Source: Bacteroidota bacterium
GTDB taxonomy: Bacteria; Bacteroidota; Bacteroidia; Bacteroidales; VadinHA17
Reading direction: 5' to 3'
Assembly: GCA_030642585.1 (NCBI GenBank)
Contig: DAOWNN010000129.1
Span: 1 to 6,458 of the forward strand
DNA length: 6,458 nucleotides
The notes under the pieces were generated by a model, which saw nothing but the letters and a program-made list of their open reading frames with translations, was not told the DNA's origin and made no database searches. The translations under genes and the position numbers were made by a program. Shown in pieces: positions 1 to 6,378 of this stretch. Position 1 is the first letter of the stretch. The number at the start of each line of letters is the position of its first letter.

Positions 1-143
1 TAAAGGAGTTTGCTGAGAATAGATTTGCCTCTGGCCTTTCCACTGGAATTGCCATGGCAGGAGAACAGCTAAAAGAACACTTCCCTTATCAACGAGATGA
101 TATAAATGAACTCCCGGATGAGATTTCATTTGGAGATGAATAA
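1..143 (+). CDS. TPM-domain protein, C-terminal end (5' truncated)
   Basis: An open frame enters from the left edge (first full codon at position 3) and stops at TAA 141-143, giving the last 46 residues of a protein. The segment contains GIAMAGEQLKEHFPY followed by an acidic end with NELPDEISFG. This matches my memory of the C-terminus of the short (about 145 residue) Bacteroidota TPM-domain protein that lies between lemA and a second, glycine-tailed TPM gene. TPM domains (TLP18.3/Psb32/MOLO-1 fold) are found in membrane-associated or thylakoid proteins; the biochemical role of this bacterial form is not settled. The next gene starts 27 nt later and is also a TPM protein, which supports both the family call and an operon. 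The TPM fold itself lies mostly outside the window, so the assignment rests on the tail motif and the context. Confidence 0.72.
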   Translation, partial: KEFAENRFASGLSTGIAMAGEQLKEHFPYQRDDINELPDEISFGDE

Positions 144-170
144 TCCAACTAATTATTATTTGCTATAACT

Positions 171-956
171 ATGAATCGGAAAATTTTATTCGCTACTGCA
201 GCCCTCTTTCTAATACTGTCAAATTCTACTGCCCAGGAATTCCCGCAGGCCCAAACTCCGCCAAGGCTGGTAAACGATTTTAGTTCCTTTTTAGATCCCT
301 CAGAAGCAGTTGTCCTGGAAGAAAAGCTGGTAGCATTTAACATGGAAACATCTACTCAGATTGCAATTGTGATTGTTCCTTCACTAAATGGCTACGAAAA
401 AGCTGATTATTCTTTCCGTCTTGCGGAACAATGGGGCATTGGCACAAAGGGTAATAATAATGGCATTCTAATCCTGATTAAGCCAAAAACACAGGATGAA
501 AAAGGGGAGGTTTTTATTGCAATCGGGTATGGATTAGAGGGAGTGGTTCCGGATGCTATTACTAAACGAATTGTGGAGCTTGAGATTATCCCGGGCTTTC
601 AGCAAGGCCTGTATTTTAAGGCATTGGATGATGCAACAAACACACTTATCTCATTAACCAGGGGAGAATTTACTGCAGATGAATATATGAATAAACATGG
701 TAAAGATATGGCTGCTGAATCGGGTACAGCTGTTCTATTCATTCTAATAATAATCATCAGTATAATTGCGCGCCTACGACGCACACGACAATATGCTGTG
801 GGTAAAAATATTCCTTTCTGGACAGCCATGTTTTTAGCCAGCTCAGCAAGCAGGTCAAACCGGGGTTCATTTGGAAGTTTTTCTTCAGGGTCTGGTGGCT
901 TTGGAGGGTTTGGAGGAGGCGGTTTCGGTGGAGGCGGAGCAGGAGGTTCGTGGTAG
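171..956 (+). CDS. TPM-domain membrane protein with glycine-rich tail (YgcG-like)
   Basis: This is a 261-residue exported membrane protein. Residues 1-21 form a signal peptide (MNRK, hydrophobic core, probable cleavage after STA). The TPM domain spans about 33-165, with typical signatures: LVNDFSSFLD near 33-42, AEQWGIGTKGNNNGILILI near 85-103 and GYGLEGVVPDA at 119-129. One transmembrane helix at about 185-200 is followed by the basic stretch RLRRTR. The C-terminus from about 231 is almost only Gly, Phe and Ser and ends GGGGAGGSW, as is usual in this family. The topology is therefore an extracytoplasmic TPM domain with a cytoplasmic basic and Gly-rich tail. The TPM domain is linked to membrane-protein assembly or quality control in photosystem II and receptor systems; the substrate here is unknown. 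The ATG at 171 is chosen because it gives an intact signal peptide and follows the upstream stop by 27 nt. No Shine-Dalgarno is present, as is normal for Bacteroidota. The family call is firm and the function open. Confidence 0.9.
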   Translation: MNRKILFATAALFLILSNSTAQEFPQAQTPPRLVNDFSSFLDPSEAVVLEEKLVAFNMETSTQIAIVIVPSLNGYEKADYSFRLAEQWGIGTKGNNNGILILIKPKTQDEKGEVFIAIGYGLEGVVPDAITKRIVELEIIPGFQQGLYFKALDDATNTLISLTRGEFTADEYMNKHGKDMAAESGTAVLFILIIIISIIARLRRTRQYAVGKNIPFWTAMFLASSASRSNRGSFGSFSSGSGGFGGFGGGGFGGGGAGGSW

Positions 957-1019
957 ATATCTTTCAATAGAGGAACTTATTAATTCCATATAATATTTCC
1001 TTAAATTCCTTTAGAACAA

Positions 1020-1210
1020 AACATTTCGTTCCTACGGAACTCATTCCCTTATTTATTATTTAAACCAGGGTCTGGCGCCCCCGGCAATAACATATCCTGC
1101 CTACGGCAGTGTTTGTGGTGGAAATCTCGTAGGGATGTTATGTTATAGAAAGGAATGTGAGTCCCTTTAATGAATAGTAGTTTAATTCAGTTCCATAGGA
1201 ACGGAATGTT
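1020..1210. repeat. Imperfect palindromic intergenic repeat (hairpin array, REP/MITE-like)
   Basis: The gene-free stretch 957-1324 holds a large nested inverted repeat. The outer arms 1020-1041 and 1189-1210 are reverse complements at 20 of 22 positions. The inner arms 1086-1106 and 1127-1147 match at 16 of 21. Both pairs are centred at about 1115-1117, so the element behaves as one concentric palindrome. Inside it are four short hairpins, each with a 5-bp stem and 3-nt loop, at 1028-1040, 1097-1109, 1124-1136 and 1190-1202, plus a GC-rich stem-loop at 1065-1084 with one mismatch. There is no convincing ORF. From memory, sequences of this style (GTTCCTACGGAAC, GCACCTACGGTGC type hairpins) recur between genes in Bacteroidota genomes; this was not checked. 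It may be a non-autonomous mobile element or a structured 3' UTR of the TPM operon. The remainder of the gap, 957-1019 and 1211-1279, shows nothing I recognise. Confidence 0.7.
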
Positions 1211-1279
1211 GTTGTTTCTTAATATCCCTTGGTTTGGTTGAATTTTGGTATAGGGTGCAGAATTGTGAAAAACAGGAGC

Positions 1280-1308
1280 AAAAAAAAACTGCCGGGAGGC
1301 AGTTTTTT
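1280..1308. terminator. Bidirectional intrinsic terminator
   Basis: A 6-bp perfect stem, ACTGCC (1288-1293) with GGCAGT (1298-1303), encloses a GGGA loop. It is flanked by nine A (1280-1288) on the left and six T (1303-1308) on the right, so the A/T tracts can extend the stem. Read rightwards it ends in a U-tract and can terminate the TPM operon transcript. Read leftwards the A run becomes a U-tract and can terminate the Nif3/zinc-ribbon transcript, whose last stop codon is only 17 nt away. The position between convergent genes fits a shared terminator. Confidence 0.9.
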
Positions 1309-1324
1309 ATGATGAGACTTGTAT

Positions 1325-2125
1325 CTATTTTTTTACTTTTTCCGCTTTTTCTACTTTTTCTACTTTTTCTGAAATAATTTCATTGTCTACCAGTATTCGT
1401 CCACAATATTCACAAACAATTACTTTTTTCCTTGATTTGATATCAAGTTGTCTCTGAGGTGGAATTTTATTGAAACATCCACCGCAGGCATCTCTTTCTA
1501 CAGCAACCACAGCAAGACCATTTCTTGCATTGGCACGAATCCTATGGTAAGCTGTGAGCAATCTTTCTTCAATCAGGCTTTGAATTTTCTCAGACTTTTT
1601 AAGATATGCATCTTCCTCTTTCTTAGTCTCTTTAACAATCGCATTCAACTCGCCTTTTTTAACATCAAGATCTTGTTTCCGTTCTTCGAGAATTGTGACC
1701 GATTTTTCAACCGTTTCCTTTTTTGTTTCCATTTTACCTGAAAACTCCCTGATCCTCTTATTACACAGTTCAATTTCCAGAGTTTGGTATTCTATCTCCT
1801 TTGACAATGACTCAAATTCCCGGTTGTTCCGTACATTTTTCTGTTGCTCCTCATACTTCTTAATAAGGCCCTCAGCTCCGACAATCTCATTTTTTTTCTT
1901 GGAGACATGATCTTCCAAAGCGGTTTGATCTGCCTTAAAATTGGTCACCCTGGTTTCAAGGCCGGCAATTTCATCCTCCAGATCCTGAACCTCGAGTGGT
2001 AATTCCCCGCGAAGGGTTCTTATCTTGTCAGTAGCCGAGTCAACTAGCTGCAACTCAAATAATGCCCTCAGTTTATCCTCGTTTGTGATATCTTTTTTCA
2101 CTGCAGCTTTTTTTGCTTTTGCCAT
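1325..2125 (-). CDS. Coiled-coil C4-type zinc ribbon protein (HP0958/CT398 family)
   Basis: This is a 266-residue cytoplasmic protein. After a Lys/Ala-rich start, residues about 15-195 form a long, highly charged heptad-type helical region, predicted as an antiparallel coiled coil. It contains the family-typical NVRNNREFESLSKEIEYQ at 97-114. A zinc ribbon follows, with C214-GG-C217 and C238-EY-C241, 20 residues apart. Characterised relatives are Helicobacter pylori HP0958 (FlgZ), which binds the sigma factor RpoN and flaA mRNA, and Chlamydia CT398, which also contacts RpoN. No general activity is established, and a role in RNA or protein binding is inference here. It starts 3 nt after the Nif3 gene stop, so the two are surely co-transcribed and possibly translationally coupled. 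The last 12 or so residues are a repetitive EKV/EKA tail encoded by a 9-bp tandem repeat, probably a lineage-specific extension. The ATG at 2125 gives the normal family N-terminus, with the conserved LFELQ near residue 22. Confidence 0.9.
   Translation of the reverse strand: MAKAKKAAVKKDITNEDKLRALFELQLVDSATDKIRTLRGELPLEVQDLEDEIAGLETRVTNFKADQTALEDHVSKKKNEIVGAEGLIKKYEEQQKNVRNNREFESLSKEIEYQTLEIELCNKRIREFSGKMETKKETVEKSVTILEERKQDLDVKKGELNAIVKETKKEEDAYLKKSEKIQSLIEERLLTAYHRIRANARNGLAVVAVERDACGGCFNKIPPQRQLDIKSRKKVIVCEYCGRILVDNEIISEKVEKVEKAEKVKK
1336..1371. repeat. 9-bp tandem repeat in the 3' end of the zinc-ribbon gene
   Basis: Four consecutive 9-nt units follow the pattern CTTTTTCTA (+ strand): 1336-1344, 1345-1353, 1354-1362 and 1363-1371. 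The units differ only in their last two bases. On the coding strand they encode the KVEKVEKAEKV-like tail of the zinc-ribbon protein. The unit length is a multiple of three, so copy-number change would alter tail length without shifting the frame. Confidence 0.85.
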
Positions 2126-2128
2126 AGT

Positions 2129-3223
2129 TCAATAATAATTTATGGGATTTGTATTTACCTCAGAAATTTGAGCTGCAAAGGTAGGAAATTTTTTCTTAAT
2201 TAACTCACTTAAAATAGCCTTTACCAGGTGCTCACTTTCATAATGCCCGATATCTGCTATCAAAATTTTATTTTCGGCCTCAAAAAATTTATGATATGTA
2301 AAATCACTGGAAATGAAAATGTCGGCTCCGGCCTTAATGGCATCAGAAAGAAGAGAACTCCCTGATCCTCCACAAATTGCAACTTTTCGAATGGATCTGC
2401 CTAAGCATGGTGTATGTCTTATAATCCGGATATCAAATACTTTTTTAATCCGGTCCAGAAAAGCTTTCTCCTCCCAATCCTCATTCAATTCCCCGATCAT
2501 TCCCATCCCGGCAAGCGGATATTTATTTTCTAAGGGATAAAGATCATATGCCACTTCCTCATAGGGATGTGATTTCAACAAGGCCTGAACTACCTGAAAT
2601 TTAAAATGCCTGGGGAAAATAGTTTCAAGACGTAACTCATTTTCGCTATGTACCTCCCCCCTTCTGCCTGTAAAAGGTTTACTTTTTTCTCCTGCCCTGA
2701 AGCTGCCTGTTCCCTGGATATTAAAACTACAGTGATCATAGTTACCGATAGTTCCGGCTCCGGCATCGAAAATAGCTAAGCTCACTCCTTCCACATGTTC
2801 TTCAGGAACAAATGTGACTAGTTTTAGCAGGTGGTCCTCCTTTGGCTTAAGAATCCTTGTACCATGCAGGCCAATCTGTTCTGAGAGGTAAGAATTTAGG
2901 CCACCAACAACAGAATCGAAATTTGTGTGAGTTGCAAAGATGGCAATCTCATTTTTAATGGCCTTTATAACCATACTTTCTACATGGCTTGCACCAGTCA
3001 ATTTCTTAATTCCTGTAAAAATCAAAGGATGATGGCTGATGATCAAATGTGTATTCCTGGCAATAGCTTCGTCTAAAACTTCAGGAGTAATTTCCAGTGT
3101 GATCAGTGCACTATGGATGATTTCCTCAGGATCTCCAATGATTAAGCCTGCATTGTCATAAGATTCCTGAAGAGAAGGTGGGGCTATGCTTTCAAGATAT
3201 GAAACAATATCCTTAATTTTCAT
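2129..3223 (-). CDS. Nif3-like dinuclear metal centre hexameric protein
   Basis: This 364-residue protein is of the long Nif3 type (Bacillus YqfO-like), a Nif3 core interrupted by a PII/CutA-like domain, as opposed to the short E. coli YbgI form of about 247 residues. The first half of the core covers about 1-125, with SYDNAGLIIG at 21-30, ISHHPLIF at 62-69 and ATHTNFD at 97-103. The inserted domain spans about 132-235 and ends in HPYEEVAYDLYPL. The second half, 236-364, carries GHYESEH at 326-332. Expected metal ligands are all present: H64, H65, D103, H327 and E331. Members form toroidal hexamers with two metal ions per subunit. They are often labelled GTP cyclohydrolase type 2, but a general enzymatic role is not proven, and that label should not be taken as a pathway assignment. 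The gene ends 3 nt before the zinc-ribbon gene. The same pairing occurs in H. pylori (HP0959/HP0958) and mycobacteria. No clear promoter or Shine-Dalgarno was seen upstream. Confidence 0.93.
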   Translation of the reverse strand: MKIKDIVSYLESIAPPSLQESYDNAGLIIGDPEEIIHSALITLEITPEVLDEAIARNTHLIISHHPLIFTGIKKLTGASHVESMVIKAIKNEIAIFATHTNFDSVVGGLNSYLSEQIGLHGTRILKPKEDHLLKLVTFVPEEHVEGVSLAIFDAGAGTIGNYDHCSFNIQGTGSFRAGEKSKPFTGRRGEVHSENELRLETIFPRHFKFQVVQALLKSHPYEEVAYDLYPLENKYPLAGMGMIGELNEDWEEKAFLDRIKKVFDIRIIRHTPCLGRSIRKVAICGGSGSSLLSDAIKAGADIFISSDFTYHKFFEAENKILIADIGHYESEHLVKAILSELIKKKFPTFAAQISEVNTNPINYY

Positions 3224-3257
3224 GTGATTATTATTTATTGCTATTCACAAAGTGTTA

Positions 3258-3336
3258 TGATCCTGAACTTAGCGCAGTCACCTCCTGAAAGGGTATAAAC
3301 AAACCTGTCCCGATTTTATTGAAGGGTTCAGAATGA
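3258..3336. repeat. Short degenerate inverted repeat upstream of the Nif3 gene
   Basis: The 165-bp gap between the merR and Nif3 genes contains TGATCCTGAAC (3258-3268) and GTTCAGAATGA (3326-3336), which are reverse complements at 9 of 11 positions with a 57-nt spacer. GTTCAGAATGAC-type ends resemble a small intergenic repeat I recall from many bacterial genomes, so this may be a decayed copy. It could also be chance or part of a regulatory leader. Nothing else in 3224-3388 is recognisable: there is no ORF, no TAnnTTTG promoter box and no U-tract terminator. Confidence 0.35.
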
Positions 3337-3388
3337 CCGCAATCCCTAATTTAACTTTTGATTCATTCCCGGGTAGCTCACTAAGATT

Positions 3389-3724
3389 TTATATCGAATC
3401 CCTGGCCTCGAGCAGCAATTGCTTAATTTCTTTAAGGGATTTAACTATTTCGAAGTTTTTTTCTGTATCATCTTTATTCTCCTTAATCTTTTTCTTAGCC
3501 CCTTTCAATGTCATTCCTCTCTCCTTAACAAGGTGAAATATCAGGTGAAAATTGTCAATATCTGCTTTTGTAAATAAACGGTTTCCCTTTTTGTTTTTCT
3601 TTGGCCGAATAATATCAAACTCTTTTTCCCAGTAGCGAATCAGGGAAGTCTTCACATTAAACATTTCTGCAACCTCCCCAATAGAATAAAAGAGTCTTTC
3701 AATTTCTTTTTCCTTGTACGGCAT
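3389..3724 (-). CDS. Small MerR-family transcriptional regulator
   Basis: This 111-residue protein is a MerR-type DNA-binding domain plus a short helix. Residues 12-36 form the helix-turn-helix (FYSIGEVAEMFNV, then SLIRYWEKEF). Residues 41-56 form the basic wing (PKKNKKGNRLFTKADI). A second recognition-like region, RGMTLKGAKKKI at 69-80, completes the fold, and 85-108 is a charged helix likely to mediate dimerisation. There is no ligand-binding domain and no cysteine, so metal or thiol sensing as in MerR, CueR or SoxR is unlikely. Short MerR proteins of this kind sit beside the M23 peptidase and lemA genes in many Bacteroidota, though their targets are not known to me. It lies 73 nt after the propeller gene on the same strand and could be read from the upstream operon or from a weak promoter in that gap. 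The ATG at 3724 is the only sensible start. DNA-binding is confident; the regulon is unknown. Confidence 0.92.
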   Translation of the reverse strand: MPYKEKEIERLFYSIGEVAEMFNVKTSLIRYWEKEFDIIRPKKNKKGNRLFTKADIDNFHLIFHLVKERGMTLKGAKKKIKENKDDTEKNFEIVKSLKEIKQLLLEARDSI

Positions 3725-3762
3725 GATTAAAGAGTTTTATTAGATAATTCCTGTAAGAGTCA

Positions 3763-3792
3763 CTAAATTAATAAATAATAATGAAAGTACAA
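3763..3792 (-). promoter_or_regulatory. Possible weak Bacteroidota-type promoter for the merR gene
   Basis: On the minus strand, TTG (3792-3790) is followed after 19 nt by TAATTTAG (3770-3763). This matches the Bacteroidota pattern TTG-N19-23-TAnnTTTG at all fixed positions but one in the -7 box. It sits about 40 nt upstream of the MerR start, just past the propeller gene's stop. The region is AT-rich, so a chance match is quite possible. Confidence 0.3.
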
Positions 3793-3797
3793 GTAGA

Positions 3798-5327
3798 TTA
3801 TTCCTTTTCACCAAGACAATATAAATATCCATCTCTGGACGCAATATAAACTTTACCATCATACACAATTGGTGTAGATTCACAGGGTACTGAAAACTGA
3901 TCGAGGAGAGTAAATTCCAGATTTTCATTATAGGCAAATAATTTAATCCCATCATAACCTGCAGCAATCAGTTTGCTCTCTGTAAAGATTGGGGTAGAAA
4001 TAGAGGGTCCTATTTTTCTTTTGAAGAGCAATTGTGGTGTGGGTAATAAACTTATACTATCTGGCCCTGCCACCAACGAATCTTTCAAAACACTCTGATG
4101 GGCAACAACGTACAGATAGCCATCAATAGCTGAAAAAGCCGCAAGTTTCACATCATCCTCACCAACATATGAGTCATTAATTGCAACAGATCCAATTACT
4201 CCGCCTTCCCAGCTTATCAGCTCATTATCCTCTGTTGGAAAGTACCAGAGCACTGCTTCCGTTGCATTTTTTCCCGGCTTAAGTTTGTAAATTCCACCCT
4301 GCCCTGGTATATATTGCTTTTCAACCGATATCATAAGAGCACTGTCTGAGGTAACTATAGGAGAACCGTCGATATCAGAACCAATATAAAACTCCCAGTT
4401 GAGCTCCCTGCTATCAAGATCATAAGCCCATACCCTTCCAGAACCTGAAGCAATAAAAATGGACCTGTCAAGCATACTAGGTGAACATTCGGTCACAACA
4501 TTGTATTTATGAGCCTCTACATCCTTCATCCTGTATAACTTCCTTTCCTGAATGATCTCTGGTTGCAACATTCCATCTTTTAGTTTTGCTTTCGATGGAC
4601 TGGGATCAAATACAGTAAATAGCGAGTTTTCAAGTCCAATATAGGCAGTATCAAGATAGATAAGAGCTGAACCATCTACATCCCGGCTGTATGAATGGGT
4701 CCATTTGCTATCGAGACGCCATAACTCCTTTCCGGTCAAGTAAGAAACCGCCCTATAACTTGGAATATGTTTTGCATCCAGAAAATGTGAAGTGCCAAGG
4801 CGACTGCCCTGCAGAATGATATATTTATCTTCCGGCCCAACAGGATCCGGATTCTCCCAAAAAGTACCTGTTCCCTTTACCACATCATCAAATTCATACT
4901 CCCAGATAATATCACCGGTTTCAGCATCAATTTTCTTTAGCCTGTGATCAAATGCCCCCTGAATTAAGTAAAGTCTCCCATCTTCCTGGATCAGCAAAGC
5001 TTGCCCGGTCCATCCTGCACCAGCCCATATCTTTGATCCGATCTTTCTTGATATCACTGTTTCGCCTTCTCCAAGATATAATTTCCAAATCAGATCAAGC
5101 TTTTCGGGTGCATTCCTGCCATAATAATTCCGTTCATTATTTCCCAAAAATGTTGGTATTACAGGTATAACTATTGGAATTACTGAATCCTCTCCGGCTT
5201 TCTGTTCCCAGGAAAATAAGCTGACGGAATAAACCGTATCAGGATTGTTAAAAAAAACCGGGCCTGTAAGATGAAACAGCCCGATTGCAGAAAAAAATAT
5301 GCTTAAAAAAAGAATACGAACCTTCAT
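3798..5327 (-). CDS. Exported PQQ-like beta-propeller repeat protein, function unknown
   Basis: This is a 509-residue protein. Residues 1-22 form a hydrophobic N-terminal signal or anchor (MKVRILFLSIFFSAIGLFHL); no lipobox cysteine is seen, so it is not an obvious lipoprotein. The rest is built from PQQ/BamB-type propeller blades, each with a Trp- or aromatic-containing strand after a turn: DLIWKLYLG (78-86), GDIIWEYEF (138-146), GKELWRLDS (199-207), RELNWEFYIGSDIDGSPIV (307-325), AVLWYFP (358-364), LLFKRKIGPSISTPIF (433-448), and a final blade with STPIVYDGKVYIASRDGYLY (484-503). Acidic DG turns between strands are typical. Three cysteines lie at 281, 482 and 504. Enzymatic PQQ dehydrogenase features were not recognised, so a scaffold or binding role is more likely. 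It starts 11 nt after the M23 peptidase stop, so co-transcription and a periplasmic or envelope role are inferred. BamB itself is an alternative, but length and context do not favour it. Confidence 0.85.
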   Translation of the reverse strand: MKVRILFLSIFFSAIGLFHLTGPVFFNNPDTVYSVSLFSWEQKAGEDSVIPIVIPVIPTFLGNNERNYYGRNAPEKLDLIWKLYLGEGETVISRKIGSKIWAGAGWTGQALLIQEDGRLYLIQGAFDHRLKKIDAETGDIIWEYEFDDVVKGTGTFWENPDPVGPEDKYIILQGSRLGTSHFLDAKHIPSYRAVSYLTGKELWRLDSKWTHSYSRDVDGSALIYLDTAYIGLENSLFTVFDPSPSKAKLKDGMLQPEIIQERKLYRMKDVEAHKYNVVTECSPSMLDRSIFIASGSGRVWAYDLDSRELNWEFYIGSDIDGSPIVTSDSALMISVEKQYIPGQGGIYKLKPGKNATEAVLWYFPTEDNELISWEGGVIGSVAINDSYVGEDDVKLAAFSAIDGYLYVVAHQSVLKDSLVAGPDSISLLPTPQLLFKRKIGPSISTPIFTESKLIAAGYDGIKLFAYNENLEFTLLDQFSVPCESTPIVYDGKVYIASRDGYLYCLGEKE

Positions 5328-5338
5328 TCCAAAAGATT

Positions 5339-6310
5339 CTAATCAAAGGATTGACCGCTCTTCATTGAAATTTCAATCATACGATCGTATTCCGCAGGTG
5401 TGAGGTCATTAAAATAAAAGTTTTTTGGATCAACCATTTTACCATTGCGATGAACTTCATAATGCAAATGAGGAGCTGTTGATAAACCTGTACTCCCCAC
5501 AAAGGCAATTACATCTCCCCGCTTTACTTTCTGACCTTTTTTTACATTAGGACCCTTCAAATGAGCATACCTTGTTTTATATCCAAAACCATGATCTATA
5601 ATTACCTGGTTACCATATCCTCTTCTTGATGAAATTATCCTATCCACCACTCCATCGCCAGTGGTATATACAGGTGTGCCTGTAGGAGCAGTAAAATCCA
5701 TTCCATAATGAAACTTACGTATTTTGTAGATAGGATGAATTCTCCATCCCCAACCCGAAGCTGTTCTTTTTAAATCCTTATTGGAAATAGGCATTATGGC
5801 AGGAATGCTGGCTACCATTACCTCCTTGTTTCTGGCAAGCTCAATCAGTTCATCATAGGATTTAGACTGCACATAAATTCTTTTGGTAAGTGCATCCAGG
5901 GCTTTGGCAGTTTCTATTACAATTTCAGAATTATCATAACCCTCCAACTCACTGTACCTGCTTACACCTCCACGGCCCTGTGTTCTCACAGAACTTGAAA
6001 TGGGTTCCGCCTCGAAGATAGTACGATACATGTTGTCATCCCTTTGCTCCAGATCGGAAAGAACTATACTAACCTGATCCAATCTGCCATTCATTATCTC
6101 ATACTGTGCTTTCATCTGGTTATTTTCACGCTTAAGTTGCTTTTCTTTTGGAAGGTCAAAGAAATATGAGAAAACAAGCATGTAGATGAAGCCTAAAAGC
6201 AAACTACCTGTTAAATAGGCAAGAAACCTTAACAACCTATCCCAAACAGTACGTTCAATACGATCATACTGTAATGAACTGGGATTAAAACTGAACTTTA
6301 CCTTTGCCAT
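5339..6310 (-). CDS. Membrane-anchored M23 family metallopeptidase (LytM-type)
   Basis: This 323-residue protein is a probable peptidoglycan endopeptidase or a regulator of cell-wall hydrolysis. A cytoplasmic N-terminus (1-27, basic, with FNPSSLQYDRIERT) leads into a transmembrane helix at about 28-51. A coiled coil follows at about 53-92 (KEKQLKRENNQMKAQY), then a linker containing a Gly-Arg-rich patch near 110-115. The M23 domain covers about 185-297. Its catalytic set is complete: H201 and D205 in HYGMDF, H250 in RYAHLKG, and H281/H283 in APHLHYEVH. The zinc-binding HxxxD and HxH motifs are therefore intact and an active enzyme is expected. The layout resembles coiled-coil-plus-LytM proteins such as MepM or EnvC, and this form is common next to alaS in Bacteroidota. 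It is the first gene of a minus-strand operon, with the propeller gene 11 nt downstream and a good promoter about 38 nt upstream of the ATG at 6310. Confidence 0.94.
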   Translation of the reverse strand: MAKVKFSFNPSSLQYDRIERTVWDRLLRFLAYLTGSLLLGFIYMLVFSYFFDLPKEKQLKRENNQMKAQYEIMNGRLDQVSIVLSDLEQRDDNMYRTIFEAEPISSSVRTQGRGGVSRYSELEGYDNSEIVIETAKALDALTKRIYVQSKSYDELIELARNKEVMVASIPAIMPISNKDLKRTASGWGWRIHPIYKIRKFHYGMDFTAPTGTPVYTTGDGVVDRIISSRRGYGNQVIIDHGFGYKTRYAHLKGPNVKKGQKVKRGDVIAFVGSTGLSTAPHLHYEVHRNGKMVDPKNFYFNDLTPAEYDRMIEISMKSGQSFD

Positions 6311-6347
6311 AAAACATTCTAAACATTAGAAAAAACACCGAATGGGA

Positions 6348-6378
6348 CAAAACTAAATGAAAAAAACTAATTTTACAA
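6348..6378 (-). promoter_or_regulatory. Bacteroidota-type promoter for the M23 peptidase operon
   Basis: On the minus strand, TTG (6378-6376) is followed by a 20-nt AT-rich spacer and TAGTTTTG (6355-6348). This is an exact match to the Bacteroidota consensus TTG-N19-23-TAnnTTTG recognised by their primary sigma factor. It lies in the 134-bp divergent gap and would give a 5' leader of roughly 30 nt before the M23 start. No equally good box was found on the plus strand for the divergent gene. Confidence 0.72.

Noticed and set aside
599..967. 122-residue minus-strand ORF rich in proline
   Set aside because: It is the antisense of the glycine-rich tail of the TPM gene. Gly codons read as Pro on the other strand, and there is no independent support for a gene.
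972..987. GGAACTTATTAATTCC as a terminator directly after the TPM gene
   Set aside because: Only four base pairs form reliably and no U-tract follows. The hairpin at 1280-1308 is far stronger.
1020..1210. Riboswitch or CRISPR-like array
   Set aside because: There are no regularly spaced direct repeats, and it lies downstream of a gene between convergent units, not in a leader. The palindromic layout fits an intergenic repeat better.
1695..1910. Plus-strand ORF of 71 residues rich in Phe and Ser
   Set aside because: It is a shadow of the Lys/Glu-rich coiled-coil gene on the opposite strand and has no recognisable domain.
3278..3286. TCACCTCCT, similar to the 3' end of 16S rRNA (anti-Shine-Dalgarno), or a strong Shine-Dalgarno AGGAGGTGA on the minus strand
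   Set aside because: The bases upstream do not match the conserved 16S 3' end, and on the minus strand no start codon at proper spacing opens an ORF longer than a few codons. It is probably a chance match.
3740..3967. Minus-strand ORF of 75 residues between the propeller and merR genes
   Set aside because: Most of it overlaps the last blade of the propeller gene in another frame, and its composition and lack of homology signals suggest a chance ORF.
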